From positions 248,001 to 312,000 of the forward strand of contig NC_017941.2 in assembly GCF_000306765.2 (NCBI RefSeq): a DNA stretch of 64,000 bases, given 5' to 3'. Below the pieces are notes generated by a model. The model worked only from the letters and a program-made list of their open reading frames with translations. It ran no database searches and was not told where the DNA came from. Below are positions 55,221 to 63,075 of this stretch, piece after piece. Numbering within the stretch: the first letter of the stretch is position 1; every line of letters starts with the position of its first letter. This DNA is from Haloferax mediterranei ATCC 33500. Lineage in GTDB: Archaea > Halobacteriota > Halobacteria > Halobacteriales > Haloferacaceae. A program made the translations under genes and the position numbers.

Positions 55221-56609
55221 ATGAATATTCCCAACGAGCGACTCGCCGTACGTGGGGTCGTTCTTCTCCTCATTATCGGCCTCCTTACGCCTTCTGCGGT
55301 CTCTGCGCTAACGTACGACCCGTCAGAGCAGACGAGTCTCGAACCGGGGACTATCACCAGTCCCGCCAATGGGTCTACCGTGGTGAGTGTGCAGGGATAC
55401 ACCTTCCGCGGAAACACGAACCCGAAGAAACCCGCCCGTGTTGTCTCTATCGACGGACGCGGTGACCTCCAGTGGCAATACCGCGACTCGGTCGGCGGTA
55501 ATGCGTGGTTCTTCGATGCCGACCCACTTCCGAACGGAAACCTCCTCATTTCGTCGCCTCGGAGCGGTGAAACCCTCATCTTCGAACTGGACCCCGACAC
55601 CCGCGAGCGCGTCTGGGAGAAACGATTCGACATGGAGGACACCCACGACGTGGACGCCTTCGGCGACGACAAACTCCTCATCGCCAACATGCGCGAGTGG
55701 AACGCTTCTGCCGGCAGTAGCGAGGACCGAATCGTGGTCTACAACCGCTCGACCGGCGAGATAACGTGGGAGTGGTACTTCAAGAACCACTACCCCGAAA
55801 ACACCGACGGCGGACACAACGCCGACTGGAGTCACGTCAACGACGTCGACTACATCGGCGACGGTCGACTCTTGCTTTCGCCACGAAACTTCGACCAGGC
55901 GGTCATCATCGACATGGAGTCGAAAGAAATCGTCGACCGGCTCGGCCGTGACAACGCCCACGACATCCTGAACGAACAGCACAACCCCGATTGGCTGACG
56001 AGCGAGAACGGGACGCCCACGATGCTCGTCGCCGACAGTGGAAACAACCGCGTCGTCGAGTACGCAAAGGAAGACGGCGAGTGGGTCCGGACGTGGTCAG
56101 TCGGGTCGAACACCCTCAACTGGCCACGCGATGCCGACCGACTCCCCAACGGGAATACCCTCGTCGTCGACACGCTCAACCATCGCGTAATGGAGATTAC
56201 GCCGACCGGCGAGGTCGTCTGGGAGTATTACGCCACGTGGGGTCCGTACGACGCCGAACGCGTCGCCTACGAAGACGAGTCGACGGGTCCGACGATTCGT
56301 GACATGAACGCGAGCGGTAGCTATCCCATCACCGGCAGTGCCAACATCACTGCGGGCGGAAACGAGAGTATTGGCTTCGTCAAACAGGTGCAGTCGACCT
56401 TCGCGGAAACGCCACTCGAAGGGCCGATGAACGGACTTTCGACTCGACTGGCACACTTCTTGCCGTGGCTCCGTCCGGTCTGGATGTCGCCGTGGGACCT
56501 CTTTTGGGCCATCTGCGCCGTCGGCGTCGGTCTCGTGGCTACTGGCGGTGAACTCTTCATGGCGCGGCACCGAATTCTCGACACGCTCCAGCGCGTCCTC
56601 CCTGAGTGA
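55221..56609 (+). CDS. Arylsulfotransferase-like beta-propeller protein, membrane-anchored
   Basis: 462 residues from ATG 55221 (MNIPNERLAVRGVVLLLIIG), giving an N-terminal membrane or signal segment. The body is a six-bladed propeller: HDVDAFGDDKLLIANMREWN, GHNADWSHVNDVDYIGDGRL, HDILNEQHNPDWL and LPNGNTLVVDTLNHRVMEI, as in the ASST/arylsulfotransferase family. A C-terminal membrane helix (PWDLFWAICAVGVGLVATGG) follows. Sulfotransfer is not certain: haloarchaeal members may act in surface glycan modification or merely share the fold. Longer upstream frames cross the 27-base repeats and are rejected. Confidence 0.82.
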   Translation: MNIPNERLAVRGVVLLLIIGLLTPSAVSALTYDPSEQTSLEPGTITSPANGSTVVSVQGYTFRGNTNPKKPARVVSIDGRGDLQWQYRDSVGGNAWFFDADPLPNGNLLISSPRSGETLIFELDPDTRERVWEKRFDMEDTHDVDAFGDDKLLIANMREWNASAGSSEDRIVVYNRSTGEITWEWYFKNHYPENTDGGHNADWSHVNDVDYIGDGRLLLSPRNFDQAVIIDMESKEIVDRLGRDNAHDILNEQHNPDWLTSENGTPTMLVADSGNNRVVEYAKEDGEWVRTWSVGSNTLNWPRDADRLPNGNTLVVDTLNHRVMEITPTGEVVWEYYATWGPYDAERVAYEDESTGPTIRDMNASGSYPITGSANITAGGNESIGFVKQVQSTFAETPLEGPMNGLSTRLAHFLPWLRPVWMSPWDLFWAICAVGVGLVATGGELFMARHRILDTLQRVLPE

Positions 56610-56707
56610 CGATGGGCATTCCCCGGTTCGACTGGCCTTTCGGAGCAGTGTACTGACAACGCACAAGACCACGGCACTCATTATCCGTGCATCCATACCA
56701 CGGACCG

Positions 56708-56962
56708 ATGTCTGATCTCATCCTCTACGAACTAGAGGGCTGTCCGTTCTGTGTTAAAGTGAAGAACAAGCTCGCCGAACTGGATTTGGAGTACGAATCG
56801 CGGATGGTTCCCCGTGCACACCCCGAACGAACCGAAGTCGAAGAGATTAGCGGCCAGACTGGCGTTCCCGTCCTCGTCGACGAGGCACACGGCGTCGAAG
56901 GGATGCCCGAGAGCAGCGACATCGTCGAATACCTCGAAGAAACCTACGGCTCGGCGGCGTAA
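56708..56962 (+). CDS. Glutaredoxin-like / GST N-terminal-domain protein
   Basis: 84 residues from ATG 56708 (MSDLILYELEGCPFCVKVKN). The CPFC redox motif, cis-Pro in GVPVLVDEAHG and the final helix SSDIVEYLEETYG fit a thioredoxin-fold glutaredoxin, close to the N-terminal domain of glutathione transferases. Haloarchaea use gamma-glutamylcysteine instead of glutathione, so this may act with that thiol. Stands alone. Confidence 0.9.
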   Translation: MSDLILYELEGCPFCVKVKNKLAELDLEYESRMVPRAHPERTEVEEISGQTGVPVLVDEAHGVEGMPESSDIVEYLEETYGSAA

Positions 56963-57049
56963 CTCTTCTCGGGCGCGGTCTAGCTATTTGCCGCGTCTCT
57001 CCTTTTGCTGATATATTGCGATGCCAATAGCGGCATCTCCGACCACCCG

Positions 57050-58024
57050 TTAGATTTCGGCGGGGTCGCGCGTCCGCTCGCGAATCAGGTCGCGAATCTT
57101 GTCCGGGTCGTCGATGGCGGCGAGTTCCTCGCAACTGACGATGCCGGTCCCGTCGACCGACTCGCGTTTCTGTCTCTCCTCGACGAAGTACACGGAGCGA
57201 GTCTGCGTAATCTTGCCGAGCGAGGACATGATTTGGGCGCGCTTTTCGGCGCTCCGGGTGAACGACGAGTGGCCCGTAAGGACGTTCGCCTTCTTTCGAC
57301 GTCCGGCGTCTTCGCTTACGGCCTTGAACGGCGCGCGAGACGTCGGGTGGACGGTGAAGCCCGCTTCCGTGAGCACCGACAGAACGTGTTCGTCGTCGGG
57401 GTCGACGTCCGGGTCCTCGGGGGTCGGCTCGGCGTCCCGAACGTCCTCTGCACCTTCGAGTACGTCGACCGGGTTCGAGAAGGGCCGGTCGAACAGCTCT
57501 TCGAGGTGAATTGCGACCTCGATACTCGCGTTCATGCCGTTTTCGTACTTCGAGACGGTGCGCCGCGAGACGCCGAGTTCGGTTGCAAGTTGGCCGAGAC
57601 TCCAGCCGCGTTCCTTCCGTTCTTCGGCGAGGATGTCGCCGTCGAGGCTCACGTACAGGCCGCCGGGGGCGGCGTAGATGAGTGGTGGAACACCTTCGAC
57701 GAACATGTCCATCGCGGTATCCGGGTTGAACACAGGCACACCGTGACGGAAGTAGACGACGCCGGGTTTGAGGTCTTCATCTCGGGTTCGAAGTCCGATA
57801 ACGAGCGGCGTTGCGTCGAGATACGACCCTAACCGTCGCATCTCCGAACCGGTGAGTCCGTCGAATGCGTCGATGTTCCCCAGTATCTTGAGGAGCAACA
57901 GGTCCTCACCTCTGCGTGCGGCGAGGTCGAAGCTCTTCGGCCGGATGGCGATGCGGTCGCTCACGACGAAGCCCGCGTCTTGGAGCATCGCGGCGACATT
58001 ACCAACCAGCGCTGACCGGGACAT
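57050..58024 (-). CDS. Putative HTH-type transcriptional regulator (COG1395-like)
   Basis: 324 residues from ATG 58024 ([20 protein letters not shown]). The N-terminal 130 residues look like a nuclease-fold-like domain ([20 protein letters not shown]) as in the archaeal COG1395 regulators. Residues 130-185 are a Cro/C1-type HTH ([20 protein letters not shown]). A C-terminal domain ends the protein. The family is conserved across Euryarchaeota without known targets. It is divergent from tiaS, with 143 bases between. Confidence 0.87.
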   Translation of the reverse strand: MSRSALVGNVAAMLQDAGFVVSDRIAIRPKSFDLAARRGEDLLLLKILGNIDAFDGLTGSEMRRLGSYLDATPLVIGLRTRDEDLKPGVVYFRHGVPVFNPDTAMDMFVEGVPPLIYAAPGGLYVSLDGDILAEERKERGWSLGQLATELGVSRRTVSKYENGMNASIEVAIHLEELFDRPFSNPVDVLEGAEDVRDAEPTPEDPDVDPDDEHVLSVLTEAGFTVHPTSRAPFKAVSEDAGRRKKANVLTGHSSFTRSAEKRAQIMSSLGKITQTRSVYFVEERQKRESVDGTGIVSCEELAAIDDPDKIRDLIRERTRDPAEI

Positions 58025-58167
58025 AGGGGGCAATAAGTGATTCGGACCATAAAGCGTTTTCCCCGGATACCGACGCCCTCGCCGACATTTCTCCCTTCTT
58101 TAATCCGTATTTATATAGTCTCTGACGACCCGAAAGGCGTTACTTTACTCTTCGGTAATCTCCGCTG

Positions 58168-59436
58168 ATGACCGTCATCGGCCTCGACGACACCGACTCC
58201 CGGACGCTCGGGATGTGTACAACCTATCTCGCGACACTCGTCGCCGAGGCGATTGCGGACCACGGCGGCACCGTCGAGCGCCAACTGCTCATTCGGTTGA
58301 ATCCGGCAGTCGAGCACAAGACACGCGGGAACGCGGCGTTAGCGATTCACACCGACCTGCCTGCCGGGACCGCGTTCGACCTCGCGTGCGCCGAACTCGA
58401 CCGTTGGGCCGTCGTCGACGACGAGCGAACCAGTCCGGGACTCGTCGTCGCGCCGGGTGCACCTGACACCATCTCGTCTGCTGTCGCCGATTTCGCCCGA
58501 GATGCTATCCGCGACTTCCACGACCTCGACGACGCCGTCGAACTCGCCGCCGACTCGGGATTCTTGTCCGAGGGATGGCACGGCGGCCGGGGACAAATCG
58601 GCGCGCTCGCCGCCGTGGGTGCGTGGGCCGCCTTCGACGAGTGGACCTACGAACACATCTCCTATCGCGAGTTCCACCGGTGCGGGACGCCGCGCGACGT
58701 GGACTACGATTCCGTCTTCGAGGCCGCGGATGCCGGCTACCCCGACGCGTGGGACACCGTCGACCACGAGGAAGGCGAGGCCGTCTGCGTTCCCAATGCG
58801 CCCGGGCCGATTCTCTACGGCATTCGCGGCGACGACCCTGACGTCGTCCGTGAAGTTGCCGGGGCTATCGACTCCGAACCGGTCGACCGCTCCGCGACGT
58901 TCCTCACGAATCAGGGGACCGACGCGCACCTCCGAGACGGGACACTCTCCGACCTTCAGGACGGCCGCGCGTACTGCGTTTCCGGCACTGTCGCCTCGGA
59001 ACCCGAGACGCGAACCGGTGGACACGTCTTTTTCGACCTCTCGGACGGTGATGCAACGGTCACGATGGCCGCCTTCGAACCGACGAAGCGATTCCGAAAC
59101 CGGGTTCGGGCGCTCCGCGTCGGCGACGACCTTACCGTGTGCGGCGAGGTGGCTGACGAAACGCTCAAACTGGAGAAGTTCGCGGTTCGAGACCTCGTAC
59201 AGACGGAACCGACGACACCTACCTGTCCCGACTGCGAGCGGACGATGAAGAGCGCCGGTCGAAATCAGGGTTACCGGTGTCGTGACTGCGGGACTGACGC
59301 CCCCGGAAAAGTCGAGCGCCCGGTTGAGCGGGACCTCGAAATCGGCTGGTACGAGGTGCCGCCGTGTGCGCGCCGTCACATCGCAAAACCGCTCGTTCGC
59401 GGCGGCTTCGACTCGGCGACGCACCCCGAGCGATAA
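58168..59436 (+). CDS. tiaS: tRNA(Ile2) agmatinylcytidine synthase TiaS
   Basis: 422 residues. Starts MTVIGLDDTDSRTLGMCTTY, the signature of TiaS. An OB-fold section (GRAYCVSGTVASEPETRTGG) and a C-terminal zinc ribbon (CPDCERTMKSAG...YRCRDCG) follow. The enzyme attaches agmatine to C34 of tRNA-Ile(CAU) using ATP so that it reads AUA. It is archaea-specific and essential. A TATTTATATAG element around 58108-58118 lies in the divergent promoter region. Confidence 0.95.
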   Translation: MTVIGLDDTDSRTLGMCTTYLATLVAEAIADHGGTVERQLLIRLNPAVEHKTRGNAALAIHTDLPAGTAFDLACAELDRWAVVDDERTSPGLVVAPGAPDTISSAVADFARDAIRDFHDLDDAVELAADSGFLSEGWHGGRGQIGALAAVGAWAAFDEWTYEHISYREFHRCGTPRDVDYDSVFEAADAGYPDAWDTVDHEEGEAVCVPNAPGPILYGIRGDDPDVVREVAGAIDSEPVDRSATFLTNQGTDAHLRDGTLSDLQDGRAYCVSGTVASEPETRTGGHVFFDLSDGDATVTMAAFEPTKRFRNRVRALRVGDDLTVCGEVADETLKLEKFAVRDLVQTEPTTPTCPDCERTMKSAGRNQGYRCRDCGTDAPGKVERPVERDLEIGWYEVPPCARRHIAKPLVRGGFDSATHPER

Positions 59437-59460
59437 GGTCGACCGCGACTCACGCGGCCC

Positions 59461-59907
59461 TCACTTGCCCCGAACGACCAGAATATTCGTATTTTCGCGA
59501 CGGTCGACGAACGAACTCCCCGCGGGTGGCTTCACGTCCACGACGAGCGTCCCGTCCTCGCGGTTCGCGCCGAGGTCAACATCGACGTTTATACTCACCG
59601 CCCCGTCGCCGCCCGTCTTCTCCGCTTCGACCGTTTCGACGTCTGCTGTCCCCGATTTCACGATAACCGTCGCGCCCTCGACGGGGTTCCCTTTGTGGTC
59701 AACGACGGTGAAGTCGAGGTCCTGCGCACCGGGGCCGACTACGTCCGGTGATGGTTTCACGTCGAGTTCTGAGGTGGCGAGTCCCTGCACGCCGGAGAGC
59801 ATGTTGAGCATGACGCTCATACTGGCGACGCCGACGACGAGGGCGACGACGAGTCTGACTGGGAGACCTTCGATGGCGCGCGTGTCTGACCGAAACGTAT
59901 CGAACAT
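59461..59907 (-). CDS. Membrane-anchored protein with Ig-like/carboxypeptidase-regulatory fold
   Basis: 148 residues from ATG 59907. A membrane span near the N-terminus (LPVRLVVALVVGVASMSVML) is followed by an acidic beta-rich domain (LDFTVVDHKGNPVEGATVIV) with the NPVEGATV pattern of transthyretin-like or carboxypeptidase regulatory domains. It is probably an extracellular, prepilin-like or surface protein. It is convergent with tiaS and divergent from the HerA-like gene. Confidence 0.75.
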   Translation of the reverse strand: MFDTFRSDTRAIEGLPVRLVVALVVGVASMSVMLNMLSGVQGLATSELDVKPSPDVVGPGAQDLDFTVVDHKGNPVEGATVIVKSGTADVETVEAEKTGGDGAVSINVDVDLGANREDGTLVVDVKPPAGSSFVDRRENTNILVVRGK

Positions 59908-59982
59908 ACCCCGTCTGGCCGCGGATTGGTATATAAACCCTCGTCCGGAGGTTCAAGTCGCATCGCGGGACGAATCCGTGTC

Positions 59983-61083
59983 ATGCACACCATCGGCCGC
60001 ACGCCCGACGAGTCCGGTCCAGTCTGTCACCTCGGAAACTACCGCGCCCGCGACGGAAGTTCGGGTGCACCCGTCAGTCTCGACGTGAACCGTCCCCACG
60101 CGGCCGTCGTCGTCGGAAAACGCGGGAGCGGGAAATCCCACACGCTCGGCGTCGTCGCCGAGGGCTTAGCCCAAGCCGAGGGCGTTGCACCGGTCGTCGT
60201 GGACCCGATGGGTGTCTTCGGCGGACTCGAAGCATCGTCGGTCGACGGAACAGTCCACGACTCGCCGACGGTCCGCGCCGACGCCTTCCCGCCGAGCGCG
60301 TGGCCCGAACTGCTTGGTCTCGACCCAACTGACCCGGTCGGGTCGCTCGTGTGGCGACTCGCGGCCGACGAAGACTCGCTCGCGGACATGCGCGCGGCCG
60401 TTGAAGACGCCGACGCCGCCTCGGAAACCCGCCGAGCGGCGACGAACCACCTCGCACTCGCCGACTCGTGGGGCGTGTTCGCCGAAGACGGACTCGTCCC
60501 CGAATCGCTCTGTGGCCCTACTCCGGACGTACTCGACCTGTCCAGCATGGACGAAACGCCAGCGAGTGCTGTCGTCCGCGTCGTCGCTCGCGGATTGTAC
60601 GACGTTCGAGTCACGGACGCGGCTGACCGGCTTCCGTGGTTGCTCGTCGACGAGGCCCACGCGTTCGTCGGTGGCAGCGACAGCCGAGAGTCGTCCTCGT
60701 CGGCCCGACAGACTTCGTCCGTCAGCGTCGCCGAACCGGCGCTTCGAACGATTCTCACGCGCGGGCGCGCACCCGGTGTCGGAATCGTGTTGGCGACGCA
60801 GCGACCATCGGCACTCCCCGAGGTGGCTGTTTCGCAGGCCGACCTCCGAATCGTTCATCGACTCACCGCCGGTCCCGACGTGTCGGCGATGGCCGCCGCC
60901 GACCCGACGTACTTCGACGAATCGCTCACTGCTCGGCTTCCTCGCGACAGGGGATGTGCACTCGTTGTCGACGACACCACGGAGTCGATTCACGACGTTC
61001 GAGTCCGCCCCCGAAAGACGCCCGACGGAGGAGCGACACCGGTGGCGGTACCGCCACGCGATACTTCCGAAACCATGGAGTAG
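59983..61083 (+). CDS. HerA/FtsK-like P-loop ATPase
   Basis: 366 residues from ATG 59983 (MHTIGRTPDESGPVCHLGNY). Walker A is VVVGKRGSGKSHTLG, Walker B LPWLLVDEAHAF, and a sensor-type segment ILTRGRAPGVGIVLATQRPS follows. The layout is that of HerA/VirB4-type (DUF87) ATPases. Unlike HerA proper it lacks a long N-terminal barrel domain, and no NurA gene is adjacent, so a role in DNA end processing is not assumed. Possible DNA pump or protein translocation motor. Confidence 0.82.
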   Translation: MHTIGRTPDESGPVCHLGNYRARDGSSGAPVSLDVNRPHAAVVVGKRGSGKSHTLGVVAEGLAQAEGVAPVVVDPMGVFGGLEASSVDGTVHDSPTVRADAFPPSAWPELLGLDPTDPVGSLVWRLAADEDSLADMRAAVEDADAASETRRAATNHLALADSWGVFAEDGLVPESLCGPTPDVLDLSSMDETPASAVVRVVARGLYDVRVTDAADRLPWLLVDEAHAFVGGSDSRESSSSARQTSSVSVAEPALRTILTRGRAPGVGIVLATQRPSALPEVAVSQADLRIVHRLTAGPDVSAMAAADPTYFDESLTARLPRDRGCALVVDDTTESIHDVRVRPRKTPDGGATPVAVPPRDTSETME

Positions 61084-61104
61084 TCCCTCCGACTGAGAGT
61101 GGGT

Positions 61105-61440
61105 ATGGACCGTTCGGAACTGACGTTGGTCGCCTTCGGGGGCTTCGTCGGCGCGATACTGCGCTACCTCGTCTCCGTCGCTGTTCCCGGCGCAGGGGGA
61201 ACGCTCACGGCGAACGTCCTCGGGAGCTTCATTTTGGGGACGTTCATCACCAGCGTCTCCTCGCGACGCGTGCAGTTGCTCTTCGGAACGGGGATGCTCT
61301 CGTCGTTTACGACCTACAGTACGTTCGCCGTTCAGACGGCGTCACTATCGATGACTGGTGGTTTGGTCAATATCGGTGCGAACTACGCACTCGGCTTTGT
61401 TGCTGCGGCGGCCGGTATCGCGGTCGGGAGGCGGCGGTGA
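61105..61440 (+). CDS. crcB: CrcB/Fluc fluoride channel subunit, first copy
   Basis: 111 residues from ATG 61105 with four membrane helices. Fluc motifs are GGFVGAILRYLVS, TLTANVLGSFILGTF and GMLSSFTTYSTFAVQT. Such small proteins form dual-topology dimers exporting fluoride. The stop overlaps the second crcB start (GTGA), so a heterodimer is likely. No fluoride riboswitch was recognised upstream. Confidence 0.92.
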   Translation: MDRSELTLVAFGGFVGAILRYLVSVAVPGAGGTLTANVLGSFILGTFITSVSSRRVQLLFGTGMLSSFTTYSTFAVQTASLSMTGGLVNIGANYALGFVAAAAGIAVGRRR

Positions 61441-61793
61441 GTCTCTCGCTTCTCTCTGCGATTCTCGTCGGCGTCGGCGGGATGGCTGGCGCGCTCTCGC
61501 GGCACGTCGTCGACCAGCAAATCATCGGGAAATGGAGTACCGTCACGGTAAACGTCCTCGGGAGCATCGCACTCGGATTCATCGTCGCGGCCCCCGTCGG
61601 CGATGCGGCGGCGACGCTCGCCGGAACGGGGTTCTGTGGGGCCTTTACGACCTTCTCATCGTTTGCGGTCGGTGTCGCAGAACTCCTCGATGTCGGCGAT
61701 TATCGGACTGCCGCTCGGTACGCGTTCGGGACGCTGTTGGCGGCGTTGGTCGGAGTCGCGATTGGGGCTGCTGTCGGCGGGATTCTCGGGTAG
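61437..61793 (+). CDS. crcB: CrcB/Fluc fluoride channel subunit, second copy
   Basis: 118 residues from GTG 61437, overlapping the first crcB stop by four bases. Motifs are GGMAGALSRHVVDQQI, TVTVNVLGSIALGFIV and GFCGAFTTFSSFAVGVAEL. Paired crcB genes generally encode the two fixed-topology halves of one antiparallel channel, so this subunit is expected to insert opposite to its neighbour. Confidence 0.92.
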   Translation: MSLSLLSAILVGVGGMAGALSRHVVDQQIIGKWSTVTVNVLGSIALGFIVAAPVGDAAATLAGTGFCGAFTTFSSFAVGVAELLDVGDYRTAARYAFGTLLAALVGVAIGAAVGGILG

Positions 61794-61908
61794 GGCGTCG
61801 GTGAAAGGCCCGTTCGGTTCGTCTTTCGGACGTGACTCTTCGAACAGTGCGGTGGATGCCGATTGGTCCGTTCCGATACCGTTAACGGAATTCCATCATA
61901 TATTTGAC

Positions 61909-62169
61909 ATGAGCATCGGTTCAGGTCTCAACCTTCCCTTGCTTATCCCCAGGGTGTTCGTTAGCTTGCTCGGTGCTGCGATGCTGGTGAAACCGCGACG
62001 GTCTGCACGTGTCCTCGAACAACTGAACGCTATCGGGAGCAAACGCAACTTACGGACCGTCGAACCCGCAGACTGGAACGTCACGCTCACCCGAATCGTC
62101 GGTGGGGGCATCTTCCTGATGGGACTCGTCTTCCTGCTGCTGGTACTTGCGAGAGCCGGTGGAGGATAA
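61909..62169 (+). CDS. Small two-span membrane protein of unknown function
   Basis: 86 residues from ATG 61909 (MSIGSGLNLPLLIPRVFVSL). Two hydrophobic segments (LLIPRVFVSLLGAAMLV and GGGIFLMGLVFLLLVLARAG) flank a charged loop with RRSARVLEQLNAIGSKRNLR. No family is recognised. A TATATTTGAC element just before the ATG may be its promoter region. It is convergent with the tRNA-Asp genes. Confidence 0.72.
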   Translation: MSIGSGLNLPLLIPRVFVSLLGAAMLVKPRRSARVLEQLNAIGSKRNLRTVEPADWNVTLTRIVGGGIFLMGLVFLLLVLARAGGG

Positions 62170-62247
62170 GGACTGTTGGTGGGTGATACTCTCCACCGAA
62201 ACGTACGCCCGGACTGGGACTGAGCACCCCGAAGGCTTGCGAAGGTC

Positions 62248-62266
62248 GGCGAGGCTCTGCCTCGCC
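62248..62266 (-). terminator. Hairpin at the end of the tRNA-Asp tail
   Basis: GGCGAGGC-TCT-GCCTCGCC is a perfect 8-base stem with a 3-base loop. It lies just past the distal T-arm copy in tRNA sense, in place of the acceptor copy seen at the Pro and His loci. No T-run follows, so termination or processing is only a guess. Confidence 0.5.
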
Positions 62267-62399
62267 GGGATTTGAACCTCGGTCGCTCTGCTCGCTGACG
62301 CTCGCGTCGCTCCTTGGTTCAAATCCCGCCTGCCAACGTTCACAAATTTCACTCGGTGCCGCTCGGCGACGAGACGTCTCGCTGGACGAGTTGAAATTA
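62267..62399. repeat. Two inverted repeats behind tRNA-Asp
   Basis: Outer pair: GGGATTTGAACC (62267-62278) against GGTTCAAATCCC (62316-62327), a perfect 12-base stem whose arm equals the tRNA-Asp T-arm, over a GAGCGA-rich loop. Inner pair: AATTTCACTCG (62345-62355) against CGAGTTGAAATT (62388-62399), nearly perfect. Same order as behind tRNA-Pro and tRNA-His. Confidence 0.82.
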
Positions 62400-62405
62400 G
62401 AGAAG

Positions 62406-62478
62406 CGCCCGAGGCGGGATTTGAACCCGCGTCACGACCGTGACAGGGTCGTATGATGGGCCACTACACCACCCGGGC
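62406..62478 (-). tRNA. tRNA-Asp (GTC), promoter-distal copy
   Basis: 73 bases on the minus strand: acceptor GCCCGGG pairs with CTCGGGC, discriminator G; the anticodon arm CGACC-CTGTCAC-GGTCG carries GTC; T-arm GCGGGTTCAAATCCCGC. Its sequence is identical to the copy at 62508-62580, 29 bases away, and they are presumably one transcript. Confidence 0.95.
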
Positions 62479-62507
62479 TTACTGAAGTGAGTTTGAGATA
62501 CGGAGAG

Positions 62508-62580
62508 CGCCCGAGGCGGGATTTGAACCCGCGTCACGACCGTGACAGGGTCGTATGATGGGCCACTACACCACCCGGGC
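62508..62580 (-). tRNA. tRNA-Asp (GTC), promoter-proximal copy
   Basis: Identical 73-base copy with the same acceptor, anticodon GTC and T-arm. It is transcribed first; a TATA element lies 30 bases upstream at 62610-62620. The exact identity of the two genes indicates recent duplication or gene conversion. Confidence 0.95.
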
Positions 62581-62609
62581 CCTCCGTCTGCAATCATTCG
62601 TAGCCGAGG

Positions 62610-62620
62610 TTTATAGATAA
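62610..62620 (-). promoter_or_regulatory. TATA element of the tRNA-Asp pair
   Basis: TTTATAGATAA on the plus strand (TTATCTATAAA on the transcribed strand) lies about 30 bases before the 5' end of the first tRNA-Asp, the normal archaeal TATA position. Confidence 0.65.
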
Positions 62621-62677
62621 GACTTACCATCTGAAATGGCCTTGGCCCGCGGTACCGCGATTCCTGCCCCGAAGACA

Positions 62678-62686
62678 TTTATATTA
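62678..62686 (+). promoter_or_regulatory. Probable TATA element of the RNA polymerase operon
   Basis: TTTATATTA lies about 165 bases before the rpoH ATG and is the strongest TATA-like sequence in the gap. It would imply a leader of about 140 bases, unusual in haloarchaea where leaderless transcripts are common. A weaker element (GTTAAAT) near 62775 is an alternative. Confidence 0.5.
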
Positions 62687-62847
62687 CAATATCACATGCC
62701 AATACGTGACGAATCGCGCATCTCCGGTGCGTGACCTCCGGTAGCGTCGCCTTTCTTCGAGGCAGTTGGCAAGTGTTAAATGGGTGGCTCCCAAAATCTG
62801 CCGTAGTATCCCGTGACAGCTTCTTCCAGCACCCAGCAGCACCATAC

Positions 62848-63075
62848 ATGGTAGACGTAAGCCAACACAAACTGGTTCCGGAACACACGCTTCTCGACGA
62901 CGAGGCCGTCGAGGACGTGTTACAGGAGTACAACGTCGAGAAGACGAATCTCCCGAAGATCAAGAGGAAAGACCCGGCGCTCCCCGAGGACGCAGAGCCC
63001 GGCGATGTCATCAAGATCGTTCGGAATTCGCGAACGACAGACAAAGCAGTCGTATATCGACTGGTGATTGAATGA
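62848..63075 (+). CDS. rpoH: RNA polymerase subunit H (Rpo5)
   Basis: 75 residues from ATG 62848 ([20 protein letters not shown]). It is the archaeal Rpo5 protein, with [20 protein letters not shown] and the C-terminal VVYRLVIE conserved. First gene of the RNA polymerase cluster; the stop overlaps the rpoB'' ATG (ATGA). Confidence 0.96.
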   Translation: MVDVSQHKLVPEHTLLDDEAVEDVLQEYNVEKTNLPKIKRKDPALPEDAEPGDVIKIVRNSRTTDKAVVYRLVIE

